From Onishia niordana (lineage in GTDB: Bacteria > Pseudomonadota > Gammaproteobacteria > Pseudomonadales > Halomonadaceae): a DNA stretch of 64,000 nucleotides. Both the position numbers and the translations under genes were made by a program. The DNA is taken from positions 558,001 to 622,000 of the forward strand of contig NZ_SDSD01000001.1 in the NCBI RefSeq assembly GCF_004798965.1, written 5' to 3'. Numbering within the stretch: the first letter of the stretch is position 1; every line of letters begins with the position of its first letter. The notes below the pieces were generated by a model. That model did not search any database, was not told the DNA's origin, and saw only the letters and a list, made by a program, of their open reading frames with translations. This document shows positions 30,988 to 40,342 of the stretch, piece by piece.

Positions 30988-31419
30988 TTAGCCTTCCAGG
31001 CGCGCATCCAGCGTGATATTGGCATTGAACAGCTTGGAGACCGGGCAACCGTCCTTGGCCTTGTTGGCAGCATCATCGAACGTTGCCTGATCGGCGCCAG
31101 GAATCTTCGCCACACAGGACAGGTGCACGGCGGAAATAGTGAAGCCGCTGTCATCCTGATCCAGACTCACGGTCGCCTCGGTCTTGATACTCTCGGGCTC
31201 GAGACCGGCCTCACCAAGCATCATCGAAAACGCCATGGAAAAACAGCTGGAGTGGGCGGCACCGATCAGCTCTTCGGGGTTGGTACCCGCCTCGCCCTCG
31301 AAGCGCTGCTTGAAGCCGTAGGGGGTGGACGAAAGCGCGCCACTTTCGGTCGAGACCGTGCCCTTGCCTTCTTTCAGGCTACCTTGCCATTCTGCGGAAC
31401 CTGTCTTCTTGATGCTCAT
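30988..31419 (-). CDS. OsmC-type peroxiredoxin
   Basis: A 143-residue OsmC-family organic hydroperoxide reductase. The two redox cysteines are seen as Cys59 (IGAAHSSCFSMAFS) and Cys125 (KDGCPVSKLF), with the typical AEWQGSLKEGKGTVS start. It removes lipid or organic peroxides in the cytoplasm. A thiol peroxidase gene lies next to it on the same strand, separated by about 150 bp. Confidence 0.93.
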   Translation of the reverse strand: MSIKKTGSAEWQGSLKEGKGTVSTESGALSSTPYGFKQRFEGEAGTNPEELIGAAHSSCFSMAFSMMLGEAGLEPESIKTEATVSLDQDDSGFTISAVHLSCVAKIPGADQATFDDAANKAKDGCPVSKLFNANITLDARLEG

Positions 31420-31567
31420 ACTGCCTCCTTAAAGAGAGAGTGCTGCTCGTAAAGATGCTCACGGCTGATGAGGGTACTGATTCATGCATCGGTGTATTCG
31501 GCATGCCCCAGGGGGAGCCCCCTCTTAGGGACATGCCTGACACCCAGGTATTGGCTTGCCTTAGTGA

Positions 31568-32068
31568 TTACCCCAGCGCGTCCATGGCCGCCTGATAATC
31601 GGGTTCATCCTTAAGCTCACCGACCAGCTGACTGTAGATCACCTGATCCTGCTCATCGAGCACCACTACCGCCCTGGCCGTCAGGCCGGCCATGGGACCA
31701 CTCGAGAGCGCGACACCGTAGGCACGGTGAAAATCGGGGTGACGAAAGGTCGACAGCGTCTCGACGTCATCCAGCCCTTCGGCGCCACAGAATCGTCTGG
31801 CGGCAAAGGGCAGGTCGGCCGAGACCACCATCACCACGGTGTTATCAAGCTTCGATGCGTATTCGTTGAACTTGCGCGTCGAGGTAGCGCAGGTCGGCGT
31901 ATCGACGCTTGGGATGATGTTCAGCACTTTGCGCTTGCCGGCATAGTCGGCAAGGGTCACGTCATCCAGCGCCTGGTTCGTCAGGGTAAAAGCCGGAGCC
32001 GTCTGACCGCTCTGGGGCAAGTCGCCGTCGACGTCGACGGGAGTACCCGCACGGGTGATCTGCGTCAT
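31568..32068 (-). CDS. tpx: Thiol peroxidase Tpx
   Basis: A 166-residue atypical 2-Cys peroxiredoxin that reduces hydrogen or organic peroxides with thioredoxin. The peroxidatic Cys60 is in [19 protein letters not shown] and the resolving Cys94 in [10 protein letters not shown]. These match the positions of the Tpx subfamily. AGGAGGTGAC lies directly before the start at 32068. Confidence 0.95.
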   Translation of the reverse strand: MTQITRAGTPVDVDGDLPQSGQTAPAFTLTNQALDDVTLADYAGKRKVLNIIPSVDTPTCATSTRKFNEYASKLDNTVVMVVSADLPFAARRFCGAEGLDDVETLSTFRHPDFHRAYGVALSSGPMAGLTARAVVVLDEQDQVIYSQLVGELKDEPDYQAAMDALG

Positions 32069-32169
32069 GTCACCTCCTGTGAAGTCAGGCCTTCTGAATG
32101 AAGGCCCGGAAAATCCTGCGTCTACCCCTATCAATGGCGACGGTGGCAGAGGTAATCAAGTGCCATCTT

Positions 32170-32790
32170 TCACGTGTGTGGCTCACCGGCCTTCGTCAAC
32201 TCGGCCAACTGGCTCGCCAAGGCGTCACTACCCAAGGCCGTCATCGCGGCAGCGTTGCGCTCGGGAATGGCCTCCGGATCGGGGTAGTGAGCCAACGCCT
32301 CGGCAATGGCCTCCTCGCGCAGCAGATGCAGCATCGGCCAGGGCGAGCGATTGGTGTAATTGGCCGGATCGTCTTCCTCGACGCCATCGAAGCAGTAGTC
32401 CGGATGAAAGCTCGCTAGCTGATAGACGCCCTCGTAACCCTGTTCCTCGAAAAGCGCCTCGGCGACCCCCAGCAAATCCAGATAGTCATCGAAGTCGTTC
32501 ACCCCGTCGCTTAACACCAGCAGCGTGGTCGCAAGGCTAGCGTCCTCGTCCAGTCGCTGGCACTCAGCCAGCAGCGCGCCCAGGGTCTCGTTCCAGTCAT
32601 GAGCGGACACCGCCACGTAGCGGACCGTGTCGCGCTCTACCTCGCGACCGGCGAAGGGGCACAGGTTGTGTCCCACCACAAAGGTTTCGGTCCAGGCACG
32701 GGATGCCGCAAGGGCTTGCTCGGCAAGGGCACGATTGGCCAGAGCATGCTGGCCAATCACGATAGGAGTAGAGGAAGAAGCGGAGGTCAT
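32170..32790 (-). CDS. DUF1415-family protein
   Basis: A 206-residue protein of a conserved proteobacterial family without a known role. Blocks seen are FVVGHNLCPFAGREV, LASFHPDYCFDGVEEDDPANYTNR and a closing helical segment. The Cys, His and Asp residues in the first two blocks are strongly conserved in the family and could bind a metal or form an active site, but that is inference. The start MTSASSST at 32790 is the most likely of two in-frame ATGs. Neighbours are oxidative stress and DNA repair genes. Confidence 0.75.
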   Translation of the reverse strand: MTSASSSTPIVIGQHALANRALAEQALAASRAWTETFVVGHNLCPFAGREVERDTVRYVAVSAHDWNETLGALLAECQRLDEDASLATTLLVLSDGVNDFDDYLDLLGVAEALFEEQGYEGVYQLASFHPDYCFDGVEEDDPANYTNRSPWPMLHLLREEAIAEALAHYPDPEAIPERNAAAMTALGSDALASQLAELTKAGEPHT

Positions 32791-32923
32791 CGGCAGCTCG
32801 GAGCAGGAAAATAAGAAGAAACGACAGTGTAGCCGATCCACCCACCCTCAGGGTGGTACAGGGTGGGTGATGCACGATGATTCAGACAACGCAGCAGGCT
32901 TAACCTGGCCATGACATAACAAC

Positions 32924-33616
32924 TCAGCCGCCGGCCCGCCTCCGATCTCGCCGCGAGGCCAGGCGATCGGCAAGCCGTGTCGGCTCAGGCAGCTTGGTGC
33001 GGCCAAGGCAGGCCACTGTCCAATCGATCGCCGTGGCAAGCGACAAACGATGGCCCGGCGACACGAAGACCGGCTTGATGCCGACGCGAGAGCGCAACAC
33101 GCCACCAATAACGTCCTCGCCATCGACAAGTGGCGTCCAGTCGCCACGACGGGCGGGCACCTCATCGTGACGGCCACACAGCCGCGTCTTGGCGATGCCG
33201 ATGGTGGGCAGCTCTAGCCATAACCCCAAGTGGCTGGCTATGCCGAGCCGTCGCGGGTGGGCAATGCCCTGACCATCGACCATCACCAGATCGGGACGTC
33301 GCGAAAGACGCGAGAAAGCCGCAAGTGCCGCCGGCAGCTCACGGAAGGCCAGCAAGCCGGGCACATAGGGAAAGCGGGTGGGCTCGCGATGCACGACTTC
33401 CTCTAGCACGCAAAGTCCGGGCCAGGCCAACACGACAACGGCGGCGCGAGTGATCGCGCCGCCGTCTTCGAAACCGATATCCACACCGGCGATACAGGAC
33501 ACCTCACCGATCCGATCGACACGCGCCACCTGAACCGCGAGGCGCTTCTGCAACGCAACCGCCTCGCTTGGCGTCATGTCCCAGCCGTGCAGCCCGGACG
33601 CCAATGGCCAGCTCAT
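32924..33616 (-). CDS. nfi: Endonuclease V
   Basis: A 230-residue deoxyinosine-specific endonuclease, which nicks DNA near hypoxanthine. The active-site motifs are seen: IAGVDIGFEDGG, RAAVVVLAWP, PYVPGLLAFRE, VMVDGQGIAHPRRLGIASHLG and IGIAKTRLCG. The chosen start gives MSWPLASGLHGWDMTPSEA; the internal ATG 13 codons later and the longer frame upstream are alternatives. It lies between conserved hypothetical genes on the same strand. Confidence 0.93.
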   Translation of the reverse strand: MSWPLASGLHGWDMTPSEAVALQKRLAVQVARVDRIGEVSCIAGVDIGFEDGGAITRAAVVVLAWPGLCVLEEVVHREPTRFPYVPGLLAFRELPAALAAFSRLSRRPDLVMVDGQGIAHPRRLGIASHLGLWLELPTIGIAKTRLCGRHDEVPARRGDWTPLVDGEDVIGGVLRSRVGIKPVFVSPGHRLSLATAIDWTVACLGRTKLPEPTRLADRLASRRDRRRAGG

Positions 33617-33756
33617 CACCGGTGAATCGTCTGTCGTCTTAACCCGACCTGTGGTCGTCACGTTGGTGGTCGTAACGTTGTCTGTCCTTTTAATACTGAT
33701 GGCATCTAATACTGATGGCATCGATCCAAGAACGCGTATCGATCAAGGGCTCCGCC

Positions 33757-34173
33757 TCAATCGCAGAACCCCCACCCCTCAAGCAGCATGCGGATCTTCT
33801 CGACCCGAGCACGGTTCTTGCCCAGATCGGTCAAACCGAGACGCGAGGCACTGCGCACATGGCAGACCCCGTCCTCTTCGGACCAGAAGAATTCCAGATC
33901 GTCGATGAAGCCCAGCGGTGAATGGCACTCCGCGTGCAGATAGGTGTCGGTCGCTGTGACCACCTCGGCCTGTTCGCAGCCGGCAATCGCTGTCTGCAAC
34001 CGCCTCATCAACTGAGCCACGGTGCGATCACCAAGCTGAATGGGGTCGACATGATGCGTCGCATCCTCGGCCTCGCTGGAGACGCTACTATGCCGGTCAT
34101 CGCAGTCGGCAAGATGGCCATCATGGATGCCAAGGTTGTCGGGGCGCTTGCTGGTCAGCGGATTAGTGATCAT
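33757..34173 (-). CDS. DUF1499-family protein
   Basis: A 138-residue protein. RPDNLGIHDGHLADCDDRHSS followed by a Val-Asp-Pro-Ile segment and the C-terminal GFIDDLEFFWSEEDGVCHVRSASRLGLTDLGKNRARVE fit the DUF1499 family. Its members are small, often exported or soluble, and have no established function. The longer frame adds 23 residues that do not fit. It lies upstream of the endonuclease V gene on the same strand. Confidence 0.75.
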   Translation of the reverse strand: MITNPLTSKRPDNLGIHDGHLADCDDRHSSVSSEAEDATHHVDPIQLGDRTVAQLMRRLQTAIAGCEQAEVVTATDTYLHAECHSPLGFIDDLEFFWSEEDGVCHVRSASRLGLTDLGKNRARVEKIRMLLEGWGFCD

Positions 34174-34536
34174 AGGCTGAATCCTTACTTCTGTTCGCGT
34201 GTTGTGTGGTTGTTGTGCGCGGGTGATGGGCTGTCCGGCCAATAAACCCCATGCTTTAAACTGTAGGGCACCAGATCAAGAAGCAGGTGTGGACCCGGAG
34301 GACGTTGCTCACATGCCGACAGCGAGTTTAGTTAGCAGAGTCTGGACCCATGGCAACTAACCTTTAGTCAAGTTCACATGGCACGCCTTTGCAAGCCCCA
34401 CGAAACGCGAATGCGTTAAGCCCCTAGACGCTGAATCCACGCTCGTCTGACCGTGAAAGCGGCAAGCCCCCTGCAGCGCAGGGCCCATCGGCAGTATGAT
34501 AGTGGCCTGCCATTCATGGACGCCGCGGAGCCCGCC
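34174..34536. other. Divergent intergenic region before sbcD
   Basis: About 360 bp without a recognisable gene. It is flanked by divergent genes and should hold promoters for sbcDC and for the DUF1499/endonuclease V side. No clear hairpin or regulator site was identified. Confidence 0.4.
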
Positions 34537-35823
34537 TTGAAGCTGATTCACACCTCGGACTGGCACCTCGGCCAGACCTTTCACGGCCAGGAGCGCCACG
34601 TCGAGCATCAGGCCTTTCTCGCCTGGCTGCTCGAGACCCTGATCGCCCGCCAGGCTGACGCCCTGCTGGTCGCCGGCGACCTGTTCGATGTGGTCAACCC
34701 ATCACTCAAGGCACAGGAGCTCCTTTACGATTTCATCGTCGAGGCTCACCAACGCCTGCCGGCTCTGGATATCGTGTTGATCGCCGGCAACCATGACAGC
34801 GGCAACCGGGTCGAGTTGCCCGCCCCGCTGATGCGCCGCCTCAACACCCATGCCCTTGGCCGTGTTCACTGGCGAGACGGCGGCGAGCTCGATGCCGAGC
34901 GTCTGCTCGTGCCCCTCACCGATGCCGAAGGCGCAACCCGCGCCTGGTGCCTGGCCCTGCCCTTCCTGCGCCCGGCTGAAGTGACCGGCCGCACGGGCCT
35001 GACGGCCAAGGACAGTGAGAGCAGTGGTGCCAATGATCGAAAGGGCGCCAATGGCCGCAATGACTATGTGGCGGGCATCAGCGCCGTCCATGAACAGCTG
35101 ATCACCGCCGCCCGCGACAAGCGCCAGCCGGATCAGGCCTTGGTCGCCATGAGCCATGCCCACCTGCGCGGCGCCGCCGTCTCCGAGGGCAGCGAGCGGC
35201 CGATCGTGATCGGCGGTGAAGAGTCGCTTTCGGCGAGCCTCTTCCCCGAGGACATCGCCTACGTGGCGCTTGGGCACCTGCATCGCCCGCAGCAGGTCGG
35301 CGAGCCGCGCATTCGCTACAGCGGCAGCCCCATCCCGCTGGACTTCAGCGAGGTCGACTATCCTCATCAGGTGGTCGAGGTGACGCTCGAGGGCGATGCC
35401 CTCGCCGGCACCGAAACGCTGCCCATCCCGCGCAGCGTGGCGCTGATTCGCCTGGGCCCGGCCGATCTCGACAGCGTGCTTACCGAGCTCGATGCCCTCG
35501 AGGACGACCCCGAGTTACCCGCCGAACGCTGGCCCTGGCTCGAAGTTCGCGTCGACCTGGATGGCCCGCAGCCCGACCTGCGTGGCCGCATCGATGCAGC
35601 GCTGGAAGGCCGCGCCTTGCGCCTGCTGCGCATCCACACTCGCTACCCCAAGGCCCGCGGCGAGGCGCCCGGCTCGCGCCGGGTGACGCTGGGTAGCCTC
35701 GGCCCCCAGGCGCTGTTCGCCCGCGCCTGGGAAGAAGAATACGGCGAGCCCGCCGATGACCAGGTAAAACGCGACTTCGCGCTGCTGATGCAGGATGTGA
35801 TGGACGCGGAGGCCGACGCATGA
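34537..35823 (+). CDS. sbcD: Exonuclease subunit SbcD
   Basis: The 428-residue nuclease subunit of the SbcCD complex, which opens hairpins and degrades double-strand ends. The metallophosphoesterase motifs are all visible: HTSDWHLGQTF, LLVAGDLFDV, LIAGNHDS, MSHAHLRG and ALGHLHRPQ. I place the start at the TTG codon at 34537, because GGAG lies 6 bp upstream and the protein then begins with the usual LKLIHTSDWH. The ATG at 34516 has no ribosome site. The stop overlaps the sbcC start. Confidence 0.93.
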   Translation: MKLIHTSDWHLGQTFHGQERHVEHQAFLAWLLETLIARQADALLVAGDLFDVVNPSLKAQELLYDFIVEAHQRLPALDIVLIAGNHDSGNRVELPAPLMRRLNTHALGRVHWRDGGELDAERLLVPLTDAEGATRAWCLALPFLRPAEVTGRTGLTAKDSESSGANDRKGANGRNDYVAGISAVHEQLITAARDKRQPDQALVAMSHAHLRGAAVSEGSERPIVIGGEESLSASLFPEDIAYVALGHLHRPQQVGEPRIRYSGSPIPLDFSEVDYPHQVVEVTLEGDALAGTETLPIPRSVALIRLGPADLDSVLTELDALEDDPELPAERWPWLEVRVDLDGPQPDLRGRIDAALEGRALRLLRIHTRYPKARGEAPGSRRVTLGSLGPQALFARAWEEEYGEPADDQVKRDFALLMQDVMDAEADA

Positions 35824-38800
35824 AGATTCTCGCCATCCGCCTCGAAAATCTCGCCTCGCTTTCCGGCAGCCAGGAACTCGACTTCACCGCTGCGCCACTG
35901 CGCGATGCCGGCCTCTTCGCCATTACCGGCCCCACCGGGGCGGGCAAGAGCACCCTGCTCGACGCCCTGTGTCTGGCGCTTTATGGCAACACACCGCGGC
36001 TGCGTGGCGCCCGACAGGACCAGGCCCGGGTGCCGGACAGCGGCGACACCGATGTGACCAGCTTCGACCCGCGTACCCTGCTGCGTCGTGGGGCCAGCCA
36101 GGGCCATGCTGAGGTCGACTTCCTGGGCCGCGATGGTCGCCGCTACTGCGCGCGCTGGGCGGTGCGCCGCGCTCGTGGCAAGCCCGATGGCCGCCTGCAG
36201 GGCGCGGAGCAATCGCTTACTGACCTGGACGCCGATCGCCTGCTGACCGCACAGAAACGCGAATTCGACCGCCAGCTTCCGACCGTGCTGGGGCTTAATT
36301 TCGACCAGTTCACCCGTGCGGTGATGCTCGCCCAGAGCGAGTTCGCCGCCTTCCTCAAGGCCGACGACAATGCCAGAAGCGACCTGCTCGAGAAACTCAC
36401 CGATACCGCCGAGTACTCACAGCTTTCTATCGCCGCCTACCAGCGGGCCAAGACCGCCCATCAGGCGGTCGCCAGACTGAATGCCCATCTGGCCGATGAC
36501 CAGCCCGCTGACGCCGAAGCCCGCGCCGAGCTCGAGCACGCCGCCAAGACCACCCAACAAGCGCTCACTCACCTGCAAACCCAGGAGGAGTCGCTCAAGG
36601 CCCAGAAACGCTGGCAGGATGACGATGCGCGCCTTAACGATGCCTATCGCCAGGGCCTGACCCAGCAGGAGAACGCCGAGGCCCGCTGGCAGGCCCTCGC
36701 CCCCGCTCGCCGCGACCAGGCGTGGCGCCGCCTGATTGCCCCCAAGCGTCACCGCCTCGCCCGCCAGGCCGAGCTGCCTGGTGAGATCAGGCGTCTCGAG
36801 GAGACTCACACCCGCACCCAGAAAGCGCGGCAAGACGCCGAAGCCACCGAGCAGGCCGCTACTCAAGAGAGCGAAAAAGCCGAGCAGGCGCTGCTGAATG
36901 CCAGCCAGGCCCGTCGCGAGGCCGAGCCACATCTCCGTCAGGCCCGTGAACAGGCGCAGCGCCGCGACAACCTGGCGCAACAGCTCGCGGATCGCGAATC
37001 ACGCCACCAGCAACGTAAGCACCAGGTGAGCCAGCTCAATGAGGCGCGCCGCCAGGCCGAGAGCCAGCAGCAGGAGCACCAGCGCCGCCGTGACGACTGG
37101 CAAGCCACGCTGAAAAACCTGATGGGCGCGCACAGCGAACTGAGTGCCGCCCGCCATGCGTCGCAGCAGGCCCATGACCAGGCCGCGCGTCGTCAACTGG
37201 CACTGGGCGAGCTTGCCAGCCGCTGGCAGGAAAATACCCAGGCCCATGAGCAGCAGCAGGCCCTCGCCAAGTGCCTGGATGACGACGAGACGCGCAAGGC
37301 CAAGCTCATGGAACAGGGCAAGGCCGCCCGTCAGCGACTCGACGAGCGACACCAGCACTACTCAAGCGTGCAAGCCTTTATCGAGCGCAATCGCGCCGTG
37401 CGCAGCGAGAGCGTGATCAAGCTACGCGAGCAGCTTCAAGAGGATGAACCCTGCCCGGTGTGCGGCGGTCACGACCACCCCTGGCGCCACCAGCCGCCGG
37501 CCACGCCCGAGGCCGCGCAGCTCAAGGCCCAACAGGACGACGAGGAGCGCCAACTCGCCGAGGCGCGGAGCGCCTATGACAAGGCCCAACAGGCCCGCGA
37601 TGAACTGCTGGGGCAATACCGTGCGCTTGAAAGCTCGCTTGAACAGCAGCGACGCGACCTTCACGCCGCCGAGCAGCGCCTGGCCAAGGCTCAGAAGGCC
37701 CTTGCCGAGCAGCCATTGAGTGATGAGCTCAACGCCATCGATGCCGCCGAGCGCGATGACTGGCTCATTAGGCAGCGCCAACAAAACGACAGCGCCCGAC
37801 AGCACCATGAACGGGCACTGGATGCCCTGGCCCGCGCCGAGGCCGAGCTTGCCCCCCTGCAAGAGGCACTGCGCAATGACGAACTGGCACTCGCCCAGCT
37901 GGAAACGCAACGCAATGACGCCGAGAAGGAGCTGACGAGCCTTGCCGAGCAGATTCCGCCGCTCAGAGAAGCGCGTGATGAGGCCGACCGCCAACTCAAG
38001 GCCCTGCTTGGCGATCACGCCTCCGCCGATGCCTGGCAACAGCAACTGGAAAGCAAAGAGACAACCGCCAGCCATGCCAGGGACTCGGCGCTTTCAACAC
38101 GCCATGAGGCACAGCGCAAACTCGGTGAGCTTAAACAGCAGGAGAGCCACGAAGTCACTCAGATTCAGCGGCTTCACGAGGAACGCGAGCCCTTGGAGCG
38201 GGAGCTAAACGAATGGCGCCAGGCCAACCCAGAGCTGGATGACGACACCCTCGCCCGTTTGCTGGCACAGCCAGATGATGATGCCCAGGGCGAGGATGAC
38301 GCGATTCGCGAGGCCGATCACGCCCGCCAGCGCAGTGATGCCAGCTTGAGCGAGCGCCGCCAGGCCCTGCTTGAGCACCGCCAGGGGCAAGGGTTGGCAA
38401 GCGAAGAGGAATTGCTGCCGCATGACGCCACAGCGGGTGGTGGAGATGAGGGTGGTGAGAATGAAGGTGGTGAGAATGAAGGTGGTGAGAATGAGAGGAA
38501 GGAACGCGAGAGCGACGCCCTCTTGAGCGAGCGCACGGAGGAAGAGATTCAGCGCCGCAAGGCCCAACTTGCCGAGGCGCAAGCCGAACTCGCACCCAAG
38601 CTGGCCGCCGCCCAGCAAAGCCGCGACGATGCCGTGCACGCCCTGCGCGACGACGACCGCCGCCGCACACGCCAGCAGGAAGCCCAGGCAGAGCTAGACG
38701 CCGCCCGCGCCGAGCAGCAGCGCTGGGGGCGCATCAGCGCCCTGATCGGCTCCGCCGACGGCAAGGCCTTCCGGCGCATCGCTCAGGCCTACAACCTCGA

Positions 38801-39221
38801 GCTGCTGCTTGATCACGCCAACGCCCACCTCAGCAACCTCGCCCCCCGCTACCGGCTACGCCGGGGTGGCAGCCCGCTCGGCCTTTTGGTCGAGGACCAC
38901 GACATGGCCGATGAGCAGCGCTCGGTGCATTCGCTCTCCGGCGGAGAGACCTTCCTGGTCTCGCTGGCACTCGCCCTCGGGCTCGCCTCCATGGCCTCCG
39001 GCGAGCTCGCCATCGAATCGCTATTTATCGATGAAGGTTTCGGCAGCCTCGACCCGCAGTCTCTGGCGCTGGCCATGGAGGCGCTGGACGGCCTGCAGGC
39101 CCAGGGCCGGCGGGTCGGCGTGATCTCGCATATTCAGGAAATGCACGAACGCATCCCGGTGCAGATCCAGGTCACCCCGCTCGGCAACGGCGCTAGTCGC
39201 CTGACGCTGGTGGGAGACTGA
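35820..39221 (+). CDS. sbcC: Exonuclease ATPase subunit SbcC
   Basis: The 1133-residue SMC-like ATPase partner of SbcD. It has the N-terminal Walker A (ITGPTGAGKSTLLDAL), two long coiled-coil arms with a zinc hook CPVCGGHDHP near residue 543, and the C-terminal signature HSLSGGETFLVSLALALG with Walker B LFIDEGFGSLDPQSL. Within the second coiled coil a short Gly/Glu/Asn repeat (EGGENEGGENEGGEN) comes from a 15-bp DNA repeat. The two genes overlap by 4 bp and form one unit. Confidence 0.95.
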   Translation: MKILAIRLENLASLSGSQELDFTAAPLRDAGLFAITGPTGAGKSTLLDALCLALYGNTPRLRGARQDQARVPDSGDTDVTSFDPRTLLRRGASQGHAEVDFLGRDGRRYCARWAVRRARGKPDGRLQGAEQSLTDLDADRLLTAQKREFDRQLPTVLGLNFDQFTRAVMLAQSEFAAFLKADDNARSDLLEKLTDTAEYSQLSIAAYQRAKTAHQAVARLNAHLADDQPADAEARAELEHAAKTTQQALTHLQTQEESLKAQKRWQDDDARLNDAYRQGLTQQENAEARWQALAPARRDQAWRRLIAPKRHRLARQAELPGEIRRLEETHTRTQKARQDAEATEQAATQESEKAEQALLNASQARREAEPHLRQAREQAQRRDNLAQQLADRESRHQQRKHQVSQLNEARRQAESQQQEHQRRRDDWQATLKNLMGAHSELSAARHASQQAHDQAARRQLALGELASRWQENTQAHEQQQALAKCLDDDETRKAKLMEQGKAARQRLDERHQHYSSVQAFIERNRAVRSESVIKLREQLQEDEPCPVCGGHDHPWRHQPPATPEAAQLKAQQDDEERQLAEARSAYDKAQQARDELLGQYRALESSLEQQRRDLHAAEQRLAKAQKALAEQPLSDELNAIDAAERDDWLIRQRQQNDSARQHHERALDALARAEAELAPLQEALRNDELALAQLETQRNDAEKELTSLAEQIPPLREARDEADRQLKALLGDHASADAWQQQLESKETTASHARDSALSTRHEAQRKLGELKQQESHEVTQIQRLHEEREPLERELNEWRQANPELDDDTLARLLAQPDDDAQGEDDAIREADHARQRSDASLSERRQALLEHRQGQGLASEEELLPHDATAGGGDEGGENEGGENEGGENERKERESDALLSERTEEEIQRRKAQLAEAQAELAPKLAAAQQSRDDAVHALRDDDRRRTRQQEAQAELDAARAEQQRWGRISALIGSADGKAFRRIAQAYNLELLLDHANAHLSNLAPRYRLRRGGSPLGLLVEDHDMADEQRSVHSLSGGETFLVSLALALGLASMASGELAIESLFIDEGFGSLDPQSLALAMEALDGLQAQGRRVGVISHIQEMHERIPVQIQVTPLGNGASRLTLVGD
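38436..38495 (+). repeat. 15-bp tandem repeat inside sbcC
   Basis: The unit GGTGGTGAGAATGAA occurs three times in line (38451-38495, the third ending in G), preceded by a related copy GGTGGTGGAGATGAG. It encodes the repeated residues Gly-Gly-Glu-Asn-Glu in the coiled-coil arm of SbcC. The frame is kept, so it changes only arm length. Confidence 0.85.
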
Positions 39222-39274
39222 GCATGGCCAATAGTGAGCAATCACATACCGGAATAAGCAACCAGGAGGAACGG

Positions 39275-40138
39275 ATGACACAGGCCCCAGACACGGCGGC
39301 AAAGAGCATACTGATCACCGGGTGCTCGAGCGGCATCGGCCAGGCCGCAGCGCATGCCCTATCAAAGCGCGGCTGGCGGGTGTTCGCCACCGCACGGGCC
39401 GAGGCCGACGTTAAGCGGCTGGAAGAGGAAGGCCTTGAGGCCCTTCCGCTGGATCTAAATAGCAGCGACTCGATTCAGGCCGCAGTGGAAGCAATAAAAG
39501 AGCGCACCGGCGGGCGACTGACGGCGCTGTTCAACAACGGCGCCTACGGCCAGCCCGGCGCCGTGGAAGACCTGAGCCGTAATGCGCTGCGCGAACAGCT
39601 CGAGACCAACCTGCTCGGCACCCACGAGCTCACTACCCTGGTACTTCCGATGATGCGCGCCCAGGGACACGGCCGCATCGTCCAGAACAGCTCGGTACTC
39701 GGCATTGCCGCTCTGCCCTATCGCGGCGCCTACGTATGTTCCAAGTTCGCCCTCGAAGGCCTCACCGATACCCTGCGCATGGAGCTCAAGGGTAGCGGTA
39801 TATATATCAGCCTGATTGAGCCCGGCCCCATCACCAGCCGGTTTCGCGAGAACGCCTACCGCGCCTTCCAGGCACATATAGATACCGCCGCGAGCGCCCA
39901 TGCCGACACCTACCAGAAGGTAGAAGCACGGCTAGCCGGCAGCGACAGTGGCGGCGCCTTTACCCTCGGCCCCGAGGCCGTGGTGAAAAAGCTGATCCAC
40001 GCGCTGGAAAGCCCACGCCCGCGACCCCGCTACGCGGTAACGGTGCCTACGCACCTGTTCGCGGTGCTGAGGCGACTACTGAGCACCCGCGGCATGGACC
40101 GCGTGCTGCTGCGCTCCACCAAGAGTGAGCGGGAGTGA
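39275..40138 (+). CDS. Short-chain dehydrogenase/reductase (SDR)
   Basis: A 287-residue classical SDR oxidoreductase. The cofactor motif TGCSSGIGQAAA and an Arg-containing loop FATARAEADV suggest NADP preference. NNGAYGQPG replaces the usual NNAG, and the catalytic Ser (QNSSVLG) and YVCSK (Tyr, Lys) are present. AGGAGG lies just before the ATG at 39275; the longer frame from 39224 adds 17 residues. It starts about 50 bp after sbcC. The substrate cannot be told from sequence. Confidence 0.88.
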   Translation: MTQAPDTAAKSILITGCSSGIGQAAAHALSKRGWRVFATARAEADVKRLEEEGLEALPLDLNSSDSIQAAVEAIKERTGGRLTALFNNGAYGQPGAVEDLSRNALREQLETNLLGTHELTTLVLPMMRAQGHGRIVQNSSVLGIAALPYRGAYVCSKFALEGLTDTLRMELKGSGIYISLIEPGPITSRFRENAYRAFQAHIDTAASAHADTYQKVEARLAGSDSGGAFTLGPEAVVKKLIHALESPRPRPRYAVTVPTHLFAVLRRLLSTRGMDRVLLRSTKSERE

Positions 40139-40146
40139 GCTCAGGC

Positions 40147-40194
40147 ACTCATTCAGATACTCATTCAAGTAGTCATTCAGGTGCTCACTCAAGT
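40147..40194 (+). repeat. 12-bp imperfect tandem repeat after the SDR gene
   Basis: Four units of 12 bp with the consensus RCTCATTCARGT follow the SDR stop codon: ACTCATTCAGAT, ACTCATTCAAGT, AGTCATTCAGGT, GCTCACTCAAGT. Because the unit is a multiple of three, the frame in phase with the SDR reads a four-residue Leu-Ile-Gln-Val type repeat after the stop. Confidence 0.8.
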
Positions 40195-40342
40195 ACTAAG
40201 CCAGTACCCGACTTATTGCTTGGGGGGGATGAAAACTCGAATTGCAACAGCACCGGCGGTCCGAGCCCCTTCAATAGCGTTAGGCGTTGAAGTGGGTGCC
40301 CCGCTTTCCGGTGGCGGTGCAAAGCCTCGAGTGGACAAGCGG

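Noticed and set aside
34331..34361. GTTAG ... CTAAC inverted pair upstream of sbcD as a possible attC site.
   Set aside because: The order of the core sites is reversed compared with attC, and there is no palindromic stem between.
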